From NCBI RefSeq assembly GCF_002483305.1, contig NZ_DLHQ01000007.1:1-64000 (forward strand): 64,000 bases of DNA. The letters are read 5' to 3'. The notes under the pieces are model-generated. The model was not told where the DNA came from. It did no database searches and worked only from the letters and a program-made list of their open reading frames with translations. The stretch comes from Brevundimonas sp. UBA7664 (GTDB lineage: Bacteria; Pseudomonadota; Alphaproteobacteria; Caulobacterales; Caulobacteraceae). Shown here piece by piece: positions 26,980 to 36,295 of the stretch (the stretch's first letter is position 1; each line of letters begins with the position of its first letter). The translations under genes and the position numbers were made by a program.

Positions 26980-28101
26980 ATGCCCCTGATCCTGACGGAA
27001 GAGCAGTCCATGCTGAAGGAAGCCGCTGACGGCTTCCTCAATGAGCACGCGCCGATCGCGCATCTGAGGAAGCTGCGCGACAGCAGGGATGCGGACGGCG
27101 TGTCGCGCGACCTGTGGCGGGCCTTTGGCGAGATGGGGTTCGCGGGCGTCATCATTCCCGAGGAACACGGCGGCTCGGGCCTCGGCGCGGTCGAGGCCGG
27201 GGTCATGGCCGAGGCGCTGGGGCGGACGCTGACGCCGTCGCCCTTCCTGGGCTCGGGGGTGTTGTCGGCGAAGGTCCTGATCGACGGCGGCTCGGGCGCG
27301 CAGCAGGCGGCCTGGCTGCCGCGGATCGCGGCGGGCGAAGCGATCGTCTCGCTGGCGGTGGACGAGGGCGCCAAACACGCGCCGGCGCGCATGGCGACCG
27401 TGGCGCAGCGGTCGGGCAACGGCTTCAAACTGAACGGGGCCAAGGGCTTTGTGCTGGACGGTCATGTCGCGGACGCCCTGATCGTGGCGGCCCTGACCGA
27501 GAACGGCCTGACCTTGTTCCTCGTCGATCCGAAGACGGCGGGCGTCGAGATCGAGCGGACCGTCATGGTCGACGCCCACAATGCGGCGCGGGTGACGCTG
27601 ACGGATGTCGAGGTCGATGCGGATGCGGTGATCGGGTCAGTCGATGGCGGCGAGGCGCTGCTGGAGGGCGCGCTGAACCTCGGCCGGGCCTGCGCGGCGG
27701 CGTCGCTGAACGGGGCGGGGGATCAGGCCTTCCAGACGACGATGGCCTATCTGCGGACGCGCAAACAGTTCGGCAAGCTGATCGGCGAGTTCCAGGCGCT
27801 GCAGCATCGCTCGGCGCATCTGTTCAGCGAGATCGAGATCGCGCGAGCGGCGGTGATGGGGGCGCTGACGGCGCTGGACAACGGGCGGCCGGACGCCGGG
27901 CTGGTCGTCTCGGTCGCCAAGGCCAAGGCCGGGCGCGTCGCCGAACTGGCGGTGCAGGAGGCGGTGCAGATGCACGGCGGCGTCGGGATGACGGACGAGT
28001 ACGACGTCGGCCTGTTCATGAAGCGGGTGCGGGTGCTGAACGAACTGCTGGGGGATGCCGGGTTCCATCAGGAACGGATGGCGCGGGCGCAGGGGTTCTG
28101 A
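26980..28101 (+). CDS. Acyl-CoA dehydrogenase, partner subunit
   Basis: A 373-residue acyl-CoA dehydrogenase paralogue, more diverged. The N-terminal (EEQSMLKEAADGFL) and C-terminal (RTRKQFGKLIGEFQALQHR, QMHGGVGMTDEYDV) landmarks are intact, but the IEGGTSE catalytic region is replaced by TDEYDVGLFMKR, so it may lack the general base. Pairs like this (for instance the mycobacterial FadE28/FadE29 type) form alpha2beta2 enzymes acting on bulky acyl chains; that is the preferred reading here. Confidence 0.88.
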   Translation: MPLILTEEQSMLKEAADGFLNEHAPIAHLRKLRDSRDADGVSRDLWRAFGEMGFAGVIIPEEHGGSGLGAVEAGVMAEALGRTLTPSPFLGSGVLSAKVLIDGGSGAQQAAWLPRIAAGEAIVSLAVDEGAKHAPARMATVAQRSGNGFKLNGAKGFVLDGHVADALIVAALTENGLTLFLVDPKTAGVEIERTVMVDAHNAARVTLTDVEVDADAVIGSVDGGEALLEGALNLGRACAAASLNGAGDQAFQTTMAYLRTRKQFGKLIGEFQALQHRSAHLFSEIEIARAAVMGALTALDNGRPDAGLVVSVAKAKAGRVAELAVQEAVQMHGGVGMTDEYDVGLFMKRVRVLNELLGDAGFHQERMARAQGF

Positions 28102-28183
28102 TCCGTTCGGGCACCTCCGGTTCACGCCGGAGTGGCCAACCGGTCCGGCCTGTCCTAGATCGAGGGGCAGGGAGACTCTGACC

Positions 28184-29482
28184 ATGACGACGCGAACCAA
28201 CGCGCCTCACTATCTGAGCGGTTTCGGCAATCATTTCGCGACCGAGGCCGTACCCGGCGCCCTGCCCGAGGGCCGGAACTCGCCGCAGCGGGCGCCGATG
28301 GGGCTGTATGCGGAACAGCTGTCGGGGACGGCGTTCACCGCGCCGCGCAGCGAGAACCGGCGGTCGTGGCTGTACCGGCTGCGGCCGAGCGCCCAGCATC
28401 CGGCCTACAAGCCGTTCGCCCAGGGGCGGGTGCGGACCGGGCCCTTCCATGATGCGCCGCCGTCGCCGAACCGGATGCGGTGGGATCCGCTGCCGCTGCC
28501 GACCGCGCCGACCGACTGGGTCGAGGGGCTGGTGACCTATGGCGGCACGGGGGATGCGGAGGCTCTGTCGGGCGTCGGCATCCATCTGTATGCGGCCAAC
28601 CGGTCGATGGTCGACCGGGTCTTCTACTGCGCCGACGGCGAGCTGCTGATTGTGCCGCAGGAAGGCGATCAGGCCTTCGTCACCGAGATGGGGCGGATCG
28701 ATGCGAAGCCCGGCGAGATCGTGATTATTCCGCGCGGGGTGCGATTCCGGGTCGAGTGTTCCGGTCCGATCCGCGGCTATGTCTGCGAGAACTACGGCGC
28801 GCTCTTCCGCCTGCCGGACCTCGGGCCGATCGGCTCGAACGGGCTGGCCAACCACCGCGATTTCCAGACGCCCGTGGCCGCCTTTGAGGACGTCGACCGG
28901 CCGACCGAGTGTGTGCAGAAATACGGCGGGCGGCTGTGGACCACGACCTTCCCGCATTCGCCGCTGGATGTGGTCGGCTGGCATGGCAACTATGCGCCGT
29001 ACAAATATGACACCGCCCGGTTCAACACGATCGGCACGGTCAGTTTCGACCATCCGGACCCGTCGATCTTCACAGTCCTGACCTCGCCGAGCGATACGGC
29101 GGGAACGGCGAACTGCGACTTCGTGATCTTCCCGCCGCGCTGGATGGTGGGCGAGGATACCTTCCGCCCGCCGTGGTTCCACCGCAACGTCATGAGTGAG
29201 TTCATGGGGCTGGTGACCGGCGAATACGATGCCAAGGAGGGCGGGTTCGCGCCGGGCGGCGCCTCGCTGCACAATTGCATGAGCGGGCATGGGCCGGATC
29301 AGGCCAGCTATGACAAGGCGGTCGCCGCCGAGCTCAAGCCGGTCAAGATCGAGAACACCCTGGCCTTCATGTTCGAGACCCGGGCGCCGATCCGCACCAC
29401 GGAATGGGCGCAAACCAGTCCGACGATGCAGCTCGACTATGACGACGTCTGGACCGGGTTCCAGAAGGGACAGGTGACATGA
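28184..29482 (+). CDS. hmgA: Homogentisate 1,2-dioxygenase
   Basis: A 432-residue non-haem iron enzyme opening the ring of homogentisate in tyrosine and phenylalanine breakdown. The family opening YLSGFGNHFATEA is clear, and the iron-binding region appears as PPWFHRNVMSEFMG and later HNCMSGHGPD. The start at ATG 28184 has GGGGCAGGGAG upstream. The partner genes for maleylacetoacetate isomerase and fumarylacetoacetase are not in the window. Its stop overlaps the next gene as ATGA. Confidence 0.95.
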   Translation: MTTRTNAPHYLSGFGNHFATEAVPGALPEGRNSPQRAPMGLYAEQLSGTAFTAPRSENRRSWLYRLRPSAQHPAYKPFAQGRVRTGPFHDAPPSPNRMRWDPLPLPTAPTDWVEGLVTYGGTGDAEALSGVGIHLYAANRSMVDRVFYCADGELLIVPQEGDQAFVTEMGRIDAKPGEIVIIPRGVRFRVECSGPIRGYVCENYGALFRLPDLGPIGSNGLANHRDFQTPVAAFEDVDRPTECVQKYGGRLWTTTFPHSPLDVVGWHGNYAPYKYDTARFNTIGTVSFDHPDPSIFTVLTSPSDTAGTANCDFVIFPPRWMVGEDTFRPPWFHRNVMSEFMGLVTGEYDAKEGGFAPGGASLHNCMSGHGPDQASYDKAVAAELKPVKIENTLAFMFETRAPIRTTEWAQTSPTMQLDYDDVWTGFQKGQVT

Positions 29483-29859
29483 AGTATCTTGCGATGATCG
29501 CGGCCGTCTTGCTGGCGGCCTGCCAGCCGGGCCCGGAGAAGGGCACGCTGGGCTATGGCGACGAGCCGGCGCCCGTGGCGGTTCCGGAGAACGCGGCGGC
29601 GGATTGCCTGGCTCGCAACGGGACCCTGCAGCCGGTCGGCCGGATGCAGACGATGCAGTGCGTGGTCCGCTACGCCGATGCCGGAGAGCGCTGCACCGAC
29701 AGCGACCAGTGCGCGGGCGAGTGCCGCACGGCCGACGTCACGGCGCGTCCGGACGAGGGCGCGGCGGTGGCCGGCGTCTGCCAGGCGGACAGCAACCGTT
29801 TCGGCTGTTTCACCCGGGTCGAGGACGGCAAGGCCGAAGCCACCCTGTGCGTCGACTGA
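29479..29859 (+). CDS. Hypothetical cysteine-rich lipoprotein
   Basis: A 126-residue precursor with a short signal and lipobox LLAAC (Cys15 lipidated), then several cysteines (CLARNG, CVVRYAD, CTDSDQCAGEC, CQADSN, CFTR, CVD) that could form disulphides in the periplasm. It overlaps the hmgA stop by four bases and is thus translated with it; any functional link to tyrosine breakdown is unknown. No family recognised. Confidence 0.75.
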   Translation: MKYLAMIAAVLLAACQPGPEKGTLGYGDEPAPVAVPENAAADCLARNGTLQPVGRMQTMQCVVRYADAGERCTDSDQCAGECRTADVTARPDEGAAVAGVCQADSNRFGCFTRVEDGKAEATLCVD

Positions 29860-29898
29860 CCCTGCATCCACAGCCCCAGCGGCGCCGTTCCTGATCCC

Positions 29899-30699
29899 AT
29901 GAGCCTGACCGAGATCGTCGCCCTGCTGGGCCTGAACCTTGCCCTGATCATCGCGGTGATGCTGGGACTGTGGCTGCTGTCGCTTCGGCTGAAGGATGTC
30001 AGCTTCATCGACGCCGTCTGGCCCATGGGCATGTTGTTGCTGGCGCTGGCGACCTTTCCGCGCACCGACGGCGATCCGATCCGGAAATGGCTGCTGATCT
30101 GGCTGGTCGCGGTGTGGGCGCTGCGACTGGGCTGGCACCTGTTCACCCGCTGGCGCCGGTCGGGGGCGGACGGCCGATACGTCGAGATCGTCGAACGGAT
30201 GGAGAAGACCCGAAGCTGGAGCTTCGGCAAGACGGCGCTGCTGGTGGTGTTCCTGCCGCAGGCGGTGCTGGCCTGGCTGACCGCCTTGCCGGTGCAACTG
30301 GGGCAGGTCGCCTATGCGCCGGCCGTGGGCTGGATGGGCTGGGCGGGCGCGGTTCTGGCGGTGATCGGCATCGGCTTCGAGAGCGTCGGCGACGCACAAC
30401 TGGCGGCGTTCAAGAAGGACCCGGCCAACAAGGGCAAGGTCATGGACACCGGCCTGTGGCGCTGGACCCGGCATCCGAACTATTTCGGCGACGCCTGCGT
30501 CTGGTGGGGGCTGTACCTGATCGCGGCGGAGACCGGCCCCGGACTGTGGGCGATCGCCGGACCCCTGTTCCTGACCTTCACCCTGACCAGATGGTCCGGG
30601 ATCGGAATCACCGAAAAGGCGACGGCGAAGACGAAGCCCGGCTATGCCGACTATGTCCGCCGGACCAGCGCCTTCATTCCCTGGCCGCCCAAGCCCTGA
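29899..30699 (+). CDS. DUF1295 / steroid 5-alpha-reductase-like membrane protein
   Basis: A 266-residue membrane protein with about six or seven hydrophobic segments. The C-terminal region (WRWTRHPNYFGDACVWWGLYL, then the TRWSGIGITEKAT and PGYADYVRRTSAFIPW blocks) is the hallmark of the DUF1295 group, which resembles steroid reductases and isoprenylcysteine methyltransferases. A NADPH-dependent reductase role is possible. It is 39 bases downstream of the lipoprotein and may belong to the same transcript. Confidence 0.87.
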   Translation: MSLTEIVALLGLNLALIIAVMLGLWLLSLRLKDVSFIDAVWPMGMLLLALATFPRTDGDPIRKWLLIWLVAVWALRLGWHLFTRWRRSGADGRYVEIVERMEKTRSWSFGKTALLVVFLPQAVLAWLTALPVQLGQVAYAPAVGWMGWAGAVLAVIGIGFESVGDAQLAAFKKDPANKGKVMDTGLWRWTRHPNYFGDACVWWGLYLIAAETGPGLWAIAGPLFLTFTLTRWSGIGITEKATAKTKPGYADYVRRTSAFIPWPPKP

Positions 30700-30714
30700 A
30701 CCAGGCGCGGAAAA

Positions 30715-30739
30715 CCCCCGCCGCAATTTGCGACGGGGG
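30715..30739 (-). terminator. Intrinsic terminator
   Basis: CCCCCG-C-CGC and GCG-A-CGGGGG pair around a short AATTT loop; on the minus strand the stem is followed by TTTT. It ends the lipoprotein transcript that stops at 30790. Confidence 0.8.
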
Positions 30740-30789
30740 CTGACCGTTCTGTCGAGACCGGGGTCATGACTCCCCGGGGCCGAACCCGA

Positions 30790-31047
30790 TTACTGGGCCG
30801 GGGCGCTCGGCGAGGTGTTCGGGGTGTTCTCGGTGGTCATGCCGCCGTCGACGTTGCCGGCTTGCTGCTCGATGCGGTCGGCTTCGGCGTTGAGGGCGGT
30901 TTCGGCGGCTTCGGTCGGGGCGGCGGCGGCCTGTTCTTCCAGGGCGTCGGCCTGCACTTCGGCCTGCTTGTCGGCGGCGCTTTCACCGCAGGCGGCGAGG
31001 CCGGCGAAGGCGAAGGTGGCGGCGGCGGCGATGATCAGTTTACGCAT
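30790..31047 (-). CDS. Small acidic lipoprotein
   Basis: An 85-residue precursor: MRKLIIAAAATFAFAGLAAC gives a signal peptide and lipobox (Cys20 lipidated), followed by an Ala/Glu-rich, helix-favouring tail, likely disordered or coiled in the periplasm. GGAAGGAT lies before ATG 31047, which is why the longer frame is rejected. No family recognised; it is separated from glk by about 85 bases. Confidence 0.75.
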   Translation of the reverse strand: MRKLIIAAAATFAFAGLAACGESAADKQAEVQADALEEQAAAAPTEAAETALNAEADRIEQQAGNVDGGMTTENTPNTSPSAPAQ

Positions 31048-31131
31048 GAGGATATCCTTCCAGAGTGGAAACCTCATAACTCTGCCGCCCCGTTCGGGTT
31101 CACGGTCGCGTGAGAAAAAAGTGCTGGAACC

Positions 31132-32103
31132 TCATCCGGCCTGTGCGAAGGCGACCCGCGCGGCGCCGAGAAGGGCGGCGTGCTGGTGCAGGATCACATG
31201 CGTCGGGATGGCCGCCATATAGTCCTGGAACCGGCCCTTGCGCTCGAACCGTTCGCGGAACGGACTGGCCTTGAGGAAGGGCAGGATGCGGGGTGCGATG
31301 CCGCCGGCGATATAGACGCCGCCGCGCGCGCCCGTGGTCAGGGCGATGTCGCCGGCCACCGCGCCGAGGATGGCGCAGAACCGGGCCAGGGTGGCGCCGC
31401 AATGACTGTTGGGGTTCTCCAGCGCCTCGGCGGTGATCTGGGCCGGGTCGTCGATATGGCTCTCGCGGCCGTCGATCTCGGCCAGGGCGCGATGCATGTT
31501 GAGCAGACCGGGACCACAGATCAGCCGTTCGATCGAGACCCGTTCATAGCGCCGCCGCAGGATGCGCAGGATCTCGTCCTCGACGGCGTCGCCGGGGGCG
31601 AAACAGGCGTGGCCGCCCTCGGACGGCATGGCGACGGCATGGCCGTGGATGTCGCGCGCCAGGGCGGAGACGCCGAAGCCGGTGCCGGGGCCGAGGACGG
31701 CGATGGCGGCATGCGGATCGCCCTCCTCGGGTCCGCCGAGCGAGGCCAGCATGTCCGCGGGCACGGCGGGCGCGCCCCAGGCGAGGGCCTCGAAATCGTT
31801 GATCAGGCGGACGGGATTGAGGCCGAGCGTTTGCAGTTGCGGCTCGGAAACCCGCCATGGGGAGTTGGTCAGGTCGATCTCGCCGTCGGTCACCGGGCCG
31901 GCGACGGCGATGACGCCGCCCGTCGGCTTGACCGCGCAGCCGTCGATGAAGCCCGCCACGGCCTTGAGGAAGGTGGGATGATCCGCCCCCTTGAAGCTCT
32001 CGTGATGCTCCAGCACCCGCTGGCCGTCGACCATGCGGGCGATGGCGAAACGGGCGTTGGTGCCGCCGACGTCGCCGACGAGAAGGGTGCGGTCGGTCGT
32101 CAT
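31132..32103 (-). CDS. glk: Glucokinase
   Basis: A 323-residue ROK-independent (Glk-type) glucokinase with the phosphate-binding GDVGGTNARFAIA at the N-terminus, the catalytic Asp in RLINDFEALAWG and GPGTGFGVSAL. It makes glucose-6-phosphate from glucose and ATP, feeding Zwf. Last gene of the zwf-pgl-edd-glk operon; its ATG overlaps the edd stop by four bases (ATGA). Confidence 0.94.
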   Translation of the reverse strand: MTTDRTLLVGDVGGTNARFAIARMVDGQRVLEHHESFKGADHPTFLKAVAGFIDGCAVKPTGGVIAVAGPVTDGEIDLTNSPWRVSEPQLQTLGLNPVRLINDFEALAWGAPAVPADMLASLGGPEEGDPHAAIAVLGPGTGFGVSALARDIHGHAVAMPSEGGHACFAPGDAVEDEILRILRRRYERVSIERLICGPGLLNMHRALAEIDGRESHIDDPAQITAEALENPNSHCGATLARFCAILGAVAGDIALTTGARGGVYIAGGIAPRILPFLKASPFRERFERKGRFQDYMAAIPTHVILHQHAALLGAARVAFAQAG

Positions 32104-34004
32104 GCGTCCACCGTGCGGTCCACGAGATTGGGGTCCGGCGCGGCGTCGGCCGGGGCCGGACCGCCGGTCGGGGAATCGAAACAGATCGAGGCGCCCGCCT
32201 CGGCCGTGCTGACCATCTTGCGGAAGGCGCCGAACAGTTCGCGGCCGTAGCCCGAGGCGGCGCCGCTGGCGTGGGCGGGCGTCCGCGCAGCGGCCGGGCG
32301 GGCGGTCAGGTCGGCGACGCCCACGGTGGTCAGGACCCCGGCCTCGGGATCCAGCCGGATGATGTCGCCGTCGCGCACATGGGCGAGGGGGCCGCCGGCG
32401 AGGGCCTCGGGGGAGACGTGGATCGCGGCCGGGGTCTTGCCCGAGGCGCCGGACATGCGGCCGTCGGTGACGAAGGCGACCTTGAAGCCGCGATCCTGCA
32501 GAACCGACAGGGCCGGGGACAGGCTGTGCAGCTCGGGCATGCCGTTGGCGCGCGGGCCCTGGAAGCGCAGGATGACGACCACGTCGCGGTCCAGCCTGCC
32601 GTCCTGGAAGGCCTGGAGCGCATCCTCCTGGGTCTCGAACACGGCGGCGGGGGCCTCGACGACGCGGTTCTCCGGCTTGACCGCCGAGACCTTGATCACG
32701 GCCCGGCCGAGGTCGCCCTGGACGAGGCGCAGGCCGCCCTCGTGGTCGAAGGGATCGGAGGCGGGGCGAAGAATGTCCGTATCCAGACTTTCCGCGACGC
32801 CGTCCTTCCAGACCAGGTCGCCGTCGATCAGCATCGGTTCCTGGAAATAGTGGTGGATGCCCTCGCCCATGATCGTCGTGACGTCGGAATGGATATTTCC
32901 CGCTTGGGCCAGTTCGCGGGCCACGAAGGCGACGCCGCCGGCGGCCTGGAAGGCGTTCACATCGGCCGAGCCGTTGGGATAGACCCGGGCCAGCAGCGGT
33001 GTGACCGAGGACAGCTGGTCCATGTCGGTCCAGTCGATCAGGACCCCGGCGGCGCGCGCCATGGCGACCAGATGGATGGCGTGGTTGGTCGAGCCGCCGG
33101 TGGCCAGCAGGGCGACGACCATGTTGACGATCGATTTCTCGGAAATGACGTCGGCCATTCGGCCCTGTCCGGTGCGGGCCAGTTCGACGGCGCGCTTCGC
33201 CGCCGCCGCCGTGAGGGCGTCGCGCAGGCCGGTCTCGGGATGGACGAAGGCGGTCGAGGGCAGGTGCAGGCCGCCCAGCTCCATCATCATCTGGTTGGAG
33301 TTGGCCGTGCCGTAGAAGGTGCAGGTGCCCGGCGAATGGTAGGAGCCGATCTCGCTTTCCAGCAGGGTCGCGCGGTCGACCTTGCCCTGGGCGTATTCGG
33401 CGCGGACCCGGGCCTTTTCGAAATTGGGAATGCCGGACGGCATCGGCCCGGCGGGGGCGAAGACCACGGGCAGGTGGCCGAAGGCCAGCGAGCCCATGAA
33501 CAGGCCGGGCACGATCTTGTCGCAGACGCCGAGGCAGATGACCGAGTCGAAGGCGTCGTGGGTCAGGGCCACGGCGGTGGACATGGCGATCAGGTCGCGG
33601 CTGAACAGCGACAGGTCCATGCCGGGCCGGCCCTGGGTGACGCCGTCGCACATGGCGGGCGTGGCGCCCGCGACCTGGGCGGTGGCGTTCATCTCGCGCG
33701 CGGCGTCGCGGATGATCTGCGGGAAACGCTCGAACGGCTGATGCGCCGACAGCATGTCATTGTAGGCGGTGACCACGCCGACGTTGGGCTGGGTCCCCGA
33801 CATGGCGTTGAGCTTGTCCTTGACCGGCGCGCCGGCGAAGGCGTGGGCCCAGTTGGCGCAGGACAGTTTGGCGCGGCCGACGCCGGAAGAGCCGGCGGCG
33901 TCCATGCGGCGCAGATAGTCGGCGCGGGTGGTCTTCGAGCGCTCGACGATGCGGGCGGTGACCCCGGCGACGACGGGGTGGAGCATTGCGGTTTTTGGGG
34001 GCAT
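32100..34004 (-). CDS. edd: 6-Phosphogluconate dehydratase
   Basis: A 634-residue member of the IlvD/Edd family with an iron-sulphur-cluster region (CDGVTQGRPGMDLSLFSRD, then ICLGVCDKIVPG and GTCTFYGTANSN). It converts 6-phosphogluconate to KDPG, the committing step of the Entner-Doudoroff pathway. The ATG at 34004 is chosen because it overlaps the pgl stop as TGATG; a GTG further up would overlap pgl more. No eda is in the operon. Confidence 0.96.
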   Translation of the reverse strand: MPPKTAMLHPVVAGVTARIVERSKTTRADYLRRMDAAGSSGVGRAKLSCANWAHAFAGAPVKDKLNAMSGTQPNVGVVTAYNDMLSAHQPFERFPQIIRDAAREMNATAQVAGATPAMCDGVTQGRPGMDLSLFSRDLIAMSTAVALTHDAFDSVICLGVCDKIVPGLFMGSLAFGHLPVVFAPAGPMPSGIPNFEKARVRAEYAQGKVDRATLLESEIGSYHSPGTCTFYGTANSNQMMMELGGLHLPSTAFVHPETGLRDALTAAAAKRAVELARTGQGRMADVISEKSIVNMVVALLATGGSTNHAIHLVAMARAAGVLIDWTDMDQLSSVTPLLARVYPNGSADVNAFQAAGGVAFVARELAQAGNIHSDVTTIMGEGIHHYFQEPMLIDGDLVWKDGVAESLDTDILRPASDPFDHEGGLRLVQGDLGRAVIKVSAVKPENRVVEAPAAVFETQEDALQAFQDGRLDRDVVVILRFQGPRANGMPELHSLSPALSVLQDRGFKVAFVTDGRMSGASGKTPAAIHVSPEALAGGPLAHVRDGDIIRLDPEAGVLTTVGVADLTARPAAARTPAHASGAASGYGRELFGAFRKMVSTAEAGASICFDSPTGGPAPADAAPDPNLVDRTVDA

Positions 34005-34723
34005 CACGCTTTCTCCGTCCACAGAACGTCAAGCGGAACCCCGGCCGCGATGAGGGCTGCGATGGGCTGGGTCGCGGGATCGCCGGCGGCCTCGCGTTCG
34101 AAGACGGCGCGCTTGGCGGCGCCGGTCAGGGCGAGGACGACGCGGCGGGCGGTCATCAGATACGGCAGGTTGATGGTCAGCCGCTCGAGGCCGGGCGCGG
34201 CGCCGTCGCGGCCGTGCGGGACGCCGAGAACGGTCGGCTTCAGGGCAGGGGCGAGCAGGGTCTTCAGGGTCGGACTGTTCGGGAACATGGAGCAGATATG
34301 GCCATCCTCCCCCATGCCGAGAAGGACGGCGTCCAATTTGCCGCCCTCGGCCGCGAGCACATGGGCGGCCAGGGCGGCGGCGCGATCGACCGTCACGGCG
34401 GGATGGAACAGGGGGACGAAACGGGCCGCCGCGGCCGGACCGGTCAGCAGGGTCTGCTTCAGCAGGGCCGCGTTGGACTCCGGCGAGGTCTCGGGGACAT
34501 AGCGTTCGTCGATCAGGGTGACGGCGATGCGCGACCAGTCGAGATCGGCCCGGGCCATGCGGCGGTAGATCGGTGCGGGCGTCGAGCCGCCAGACCCGGC
34601 GAAGACCGCCTTGCCGGTCTCAGCCAGCGCCGCGGACAGCGCGTCGGTCAGGCGGACAGCGCAGGCGGCGGCCCAGGCCTCGCCGTCGGCGAAGGACTCG
34701 ATGGCGGGCGCGGCCTCACCCAT
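34004..34723 (-). CDS. pgl: 6-Phosphogluconolactonase
   Basis: A 239-residue SugarP isomerase-like hydrolase (DevB/Pgl type). Markers are GSGGSTPAPIYRRMA (phosphate-binding), LIDERYVPETSPESN and the MGEDGHICSMFPNS block. It hydrolyses 6-phosphogluconolactone produced by Zwf. The ATG lies inside the last codons of zwf (8-base overlap), pointing to translational coupling. Confidence 0.94.
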   Translation of the reverse strand: MGEAAPAIESFADGEAWAAACAVRLTDALSAALAETGKAVFAGSGGSTPAPIYRRMARADLDWSRIAVTLIDERYVPETSPESNAALLKQTLLTGPAAAARFVPLFHPAVTVDRAAALAAHVLAAEGGKLDAVLLGMGEDGHICSMFPNSPTLKTLLAPALKPTVLGVPHGRDGAAPGLERLTINLPYLMTARRVVLALTGAAKRAVFEREAAGDPATQPIAALIAAGVPLDVLWTEKA

Positions 34724-36176
34724 GGCCGGTGTTCCACGCCCGGCCGCCGCGCTCGAGCAGGAGGTCGGCCTCGGCCGGGCCCCAGGTTCCCGCGGCGTAT
34801 TCCTTCGGCTTGAAGGCCGCGCCGCGCCAGGCGTCGGAGACTTCGTCGACCCATTTCCACGCCTGTTCCGCCTCGTCGCGGCGGACGAACAGTGTGGAGT
34901 CGCCGGCCAGGGCGTCGAGCAGCAGCCGCTCATAGGCGATGCGGCGGCGGGGCGGCCGGGCGTCCTTGTCGCCCTGGCCCCAGGACAGGGACATCTGGAT
35001 CGGCTGCAGCTTCATGCGCTGGTCCAGCCCGGGCTGCTTGTTCATCACCGACAGGGCGATGTCCTCCTCGGGCTGGAGTTCGATGACCAGCCGGTTGGCC
35101 TCGATGTGGCCGCGCTCGCCGTGGTCGAAGATGGAGTGGGGCACCGGCTTGAACTGGATGACGATCTCGGTCCGCTTTTCGGCCAGCCGCTTGCCGGTGC
35201 GCAGGAAGAAGGGGGTGCCGGCCCAGCGCCAGTTGTCGATGTCGACGCGGACGGCCACGAAGGTCTCGGTGTCGGAGGCCTGGCCGCGCTCTTCGCTGTA
35301 GGCCGCCGCCGGCTTGCCCTCGACGGCGCCGGCGACGTACTGGCCGCGCACGGTGACGCGCTCGGCCTCATGCTCCGTGATCGGACGGAGCGAGCGGATG
35401 ACCTTGACCTTCTCGTTGCGCACCGAGTCGGGGTCGAGGTCGGACGGCGGCTCCATCGCCACGAGGCAGAGCAGCTGGAGCATGTGGTTCTGCAGCATGT
35501 CCCGCAGGGCGCCGTATTCGTCATAGTAGGGCCAGCGGTCGCCGACGCCGACGGTCTCTCCGACCGTGATCTGGACGTGGTCGATCGACAGGCTGTTCCA
35601 CAGCGGTTCGAAGATGGTGTTGCCGAAACGCAGGGCGATCAGGTTCTGGACCGTCTCCTTGCCGAGGTAGTGGTCGATGCGGAAGACCTGGTCCTCGGAG
35701 AAGGCGTGGGCGACGGCGTCGTCGATCTCGAGAAAGGACTGAAGGTCGCGCCCGACCGGCTTCTCCAGCACCACGCGGTCGGCCGCCTCGGCCAGGCCCG
35801 CGGCCTTCAGGGCGGTGACGATGCGGCCGTAGAGGGAGGGAGAGACGGCGAGGAAGGAGGTCACAGGGCCGTCGCCGACGCGCGCCTTGAGCGGTTTCAG
35901 ACTGGCCGCGTCGGTGGCGTCGACCGGCAGATAGTCGAGCCGTGCGTCCAGCCGCGCCCAGGATTGGTCCGACCATGCGTCGTCGGCCCGGGCCTTGCCC
36001 TCGACCGCCGCGCGGACCTTGGCGACGTATTCGTCGCGGCTTTCTTCGGAACGGGCGGCGCCGATGATCTTCAGCCCGTCGGGCAGCAGGCCGTCATGCT
36101 CGAGGAAATAGAGCGAGGGCAGCAGCATCCGCATGGCCAGGTCGCCGCCGCCGCCGAAGAGCACCAATGCCGCCAT
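34716..36176 (-). CDS. zwf: Glucose-6-phosphate 1-dehydrogenase
   Basis: A 486-residue enzyme of normal length. The NADP-binding GGGGDLA turn (residues 8-14) and the substrate-binding RIDHYLGKE (166-174) are intact, with EKPVGRDL before it. It starts the zwf-pgl-edd-glk operon, so the cell routes glucose through the Entner-Doudoroff pathway and gets NADPH here. The ATG at 36176 gives the expected N-terminus; a GAAG stretch lies upstream. Confidence 0.96.
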   Translation of the reverse strand: MAALVLFGGGGDLAMRMLLPSLYFLEHDGLLPDGLKIIGAARSEESRDEYVAKVRAAVEGKARADDAWSDQSWARLDARLDYLPVDATDAASLKPLKARVGDGPVTSFLAVSPSLYGRIVTALKAAGLAEAADRVVLEKPVGRDLQSFLEIDDAVAHAFSEDQVFRIDHYLGKETVQNLIALRFGNTIFEPLWNSLSIDHVQITVGETVGVGDRWPYYDEYGALRDMLQNHMLQLLCLVAMEPPSDLDPDSVRNEKVKVIRSLRPITEHEAERVTVRGQYVAGAVEGKPAAAYSEERGQASDTETFVAVRVDIDNWRWAGTPFFLRTGKRLAEKRTEIVIQFKPVPHSIFDHGERGHIEANRLVIELQPEEDIALSVMNKQPGLDQRMKLQPIQMSLSWGQGDKDARPPRRRIAYERLLLDALAGDSTLFVRRDEAEQAWKWVDEVSDAWRGAAFKPKEYAAGTWGPAEADLLLERGGRAWNTGHG

Positions 36177-36295
36177 ATGCGTCTTCAATCCTCGCTGCCC
36201 GGCTTGACCGGGTTTGTGTTTGGCCGCTTCCGCCCGTCGAGCCAACCGGTCTGACCCGTCCTGAAACACCAAGTTACGCGGAAGCAGGGCCTCGG

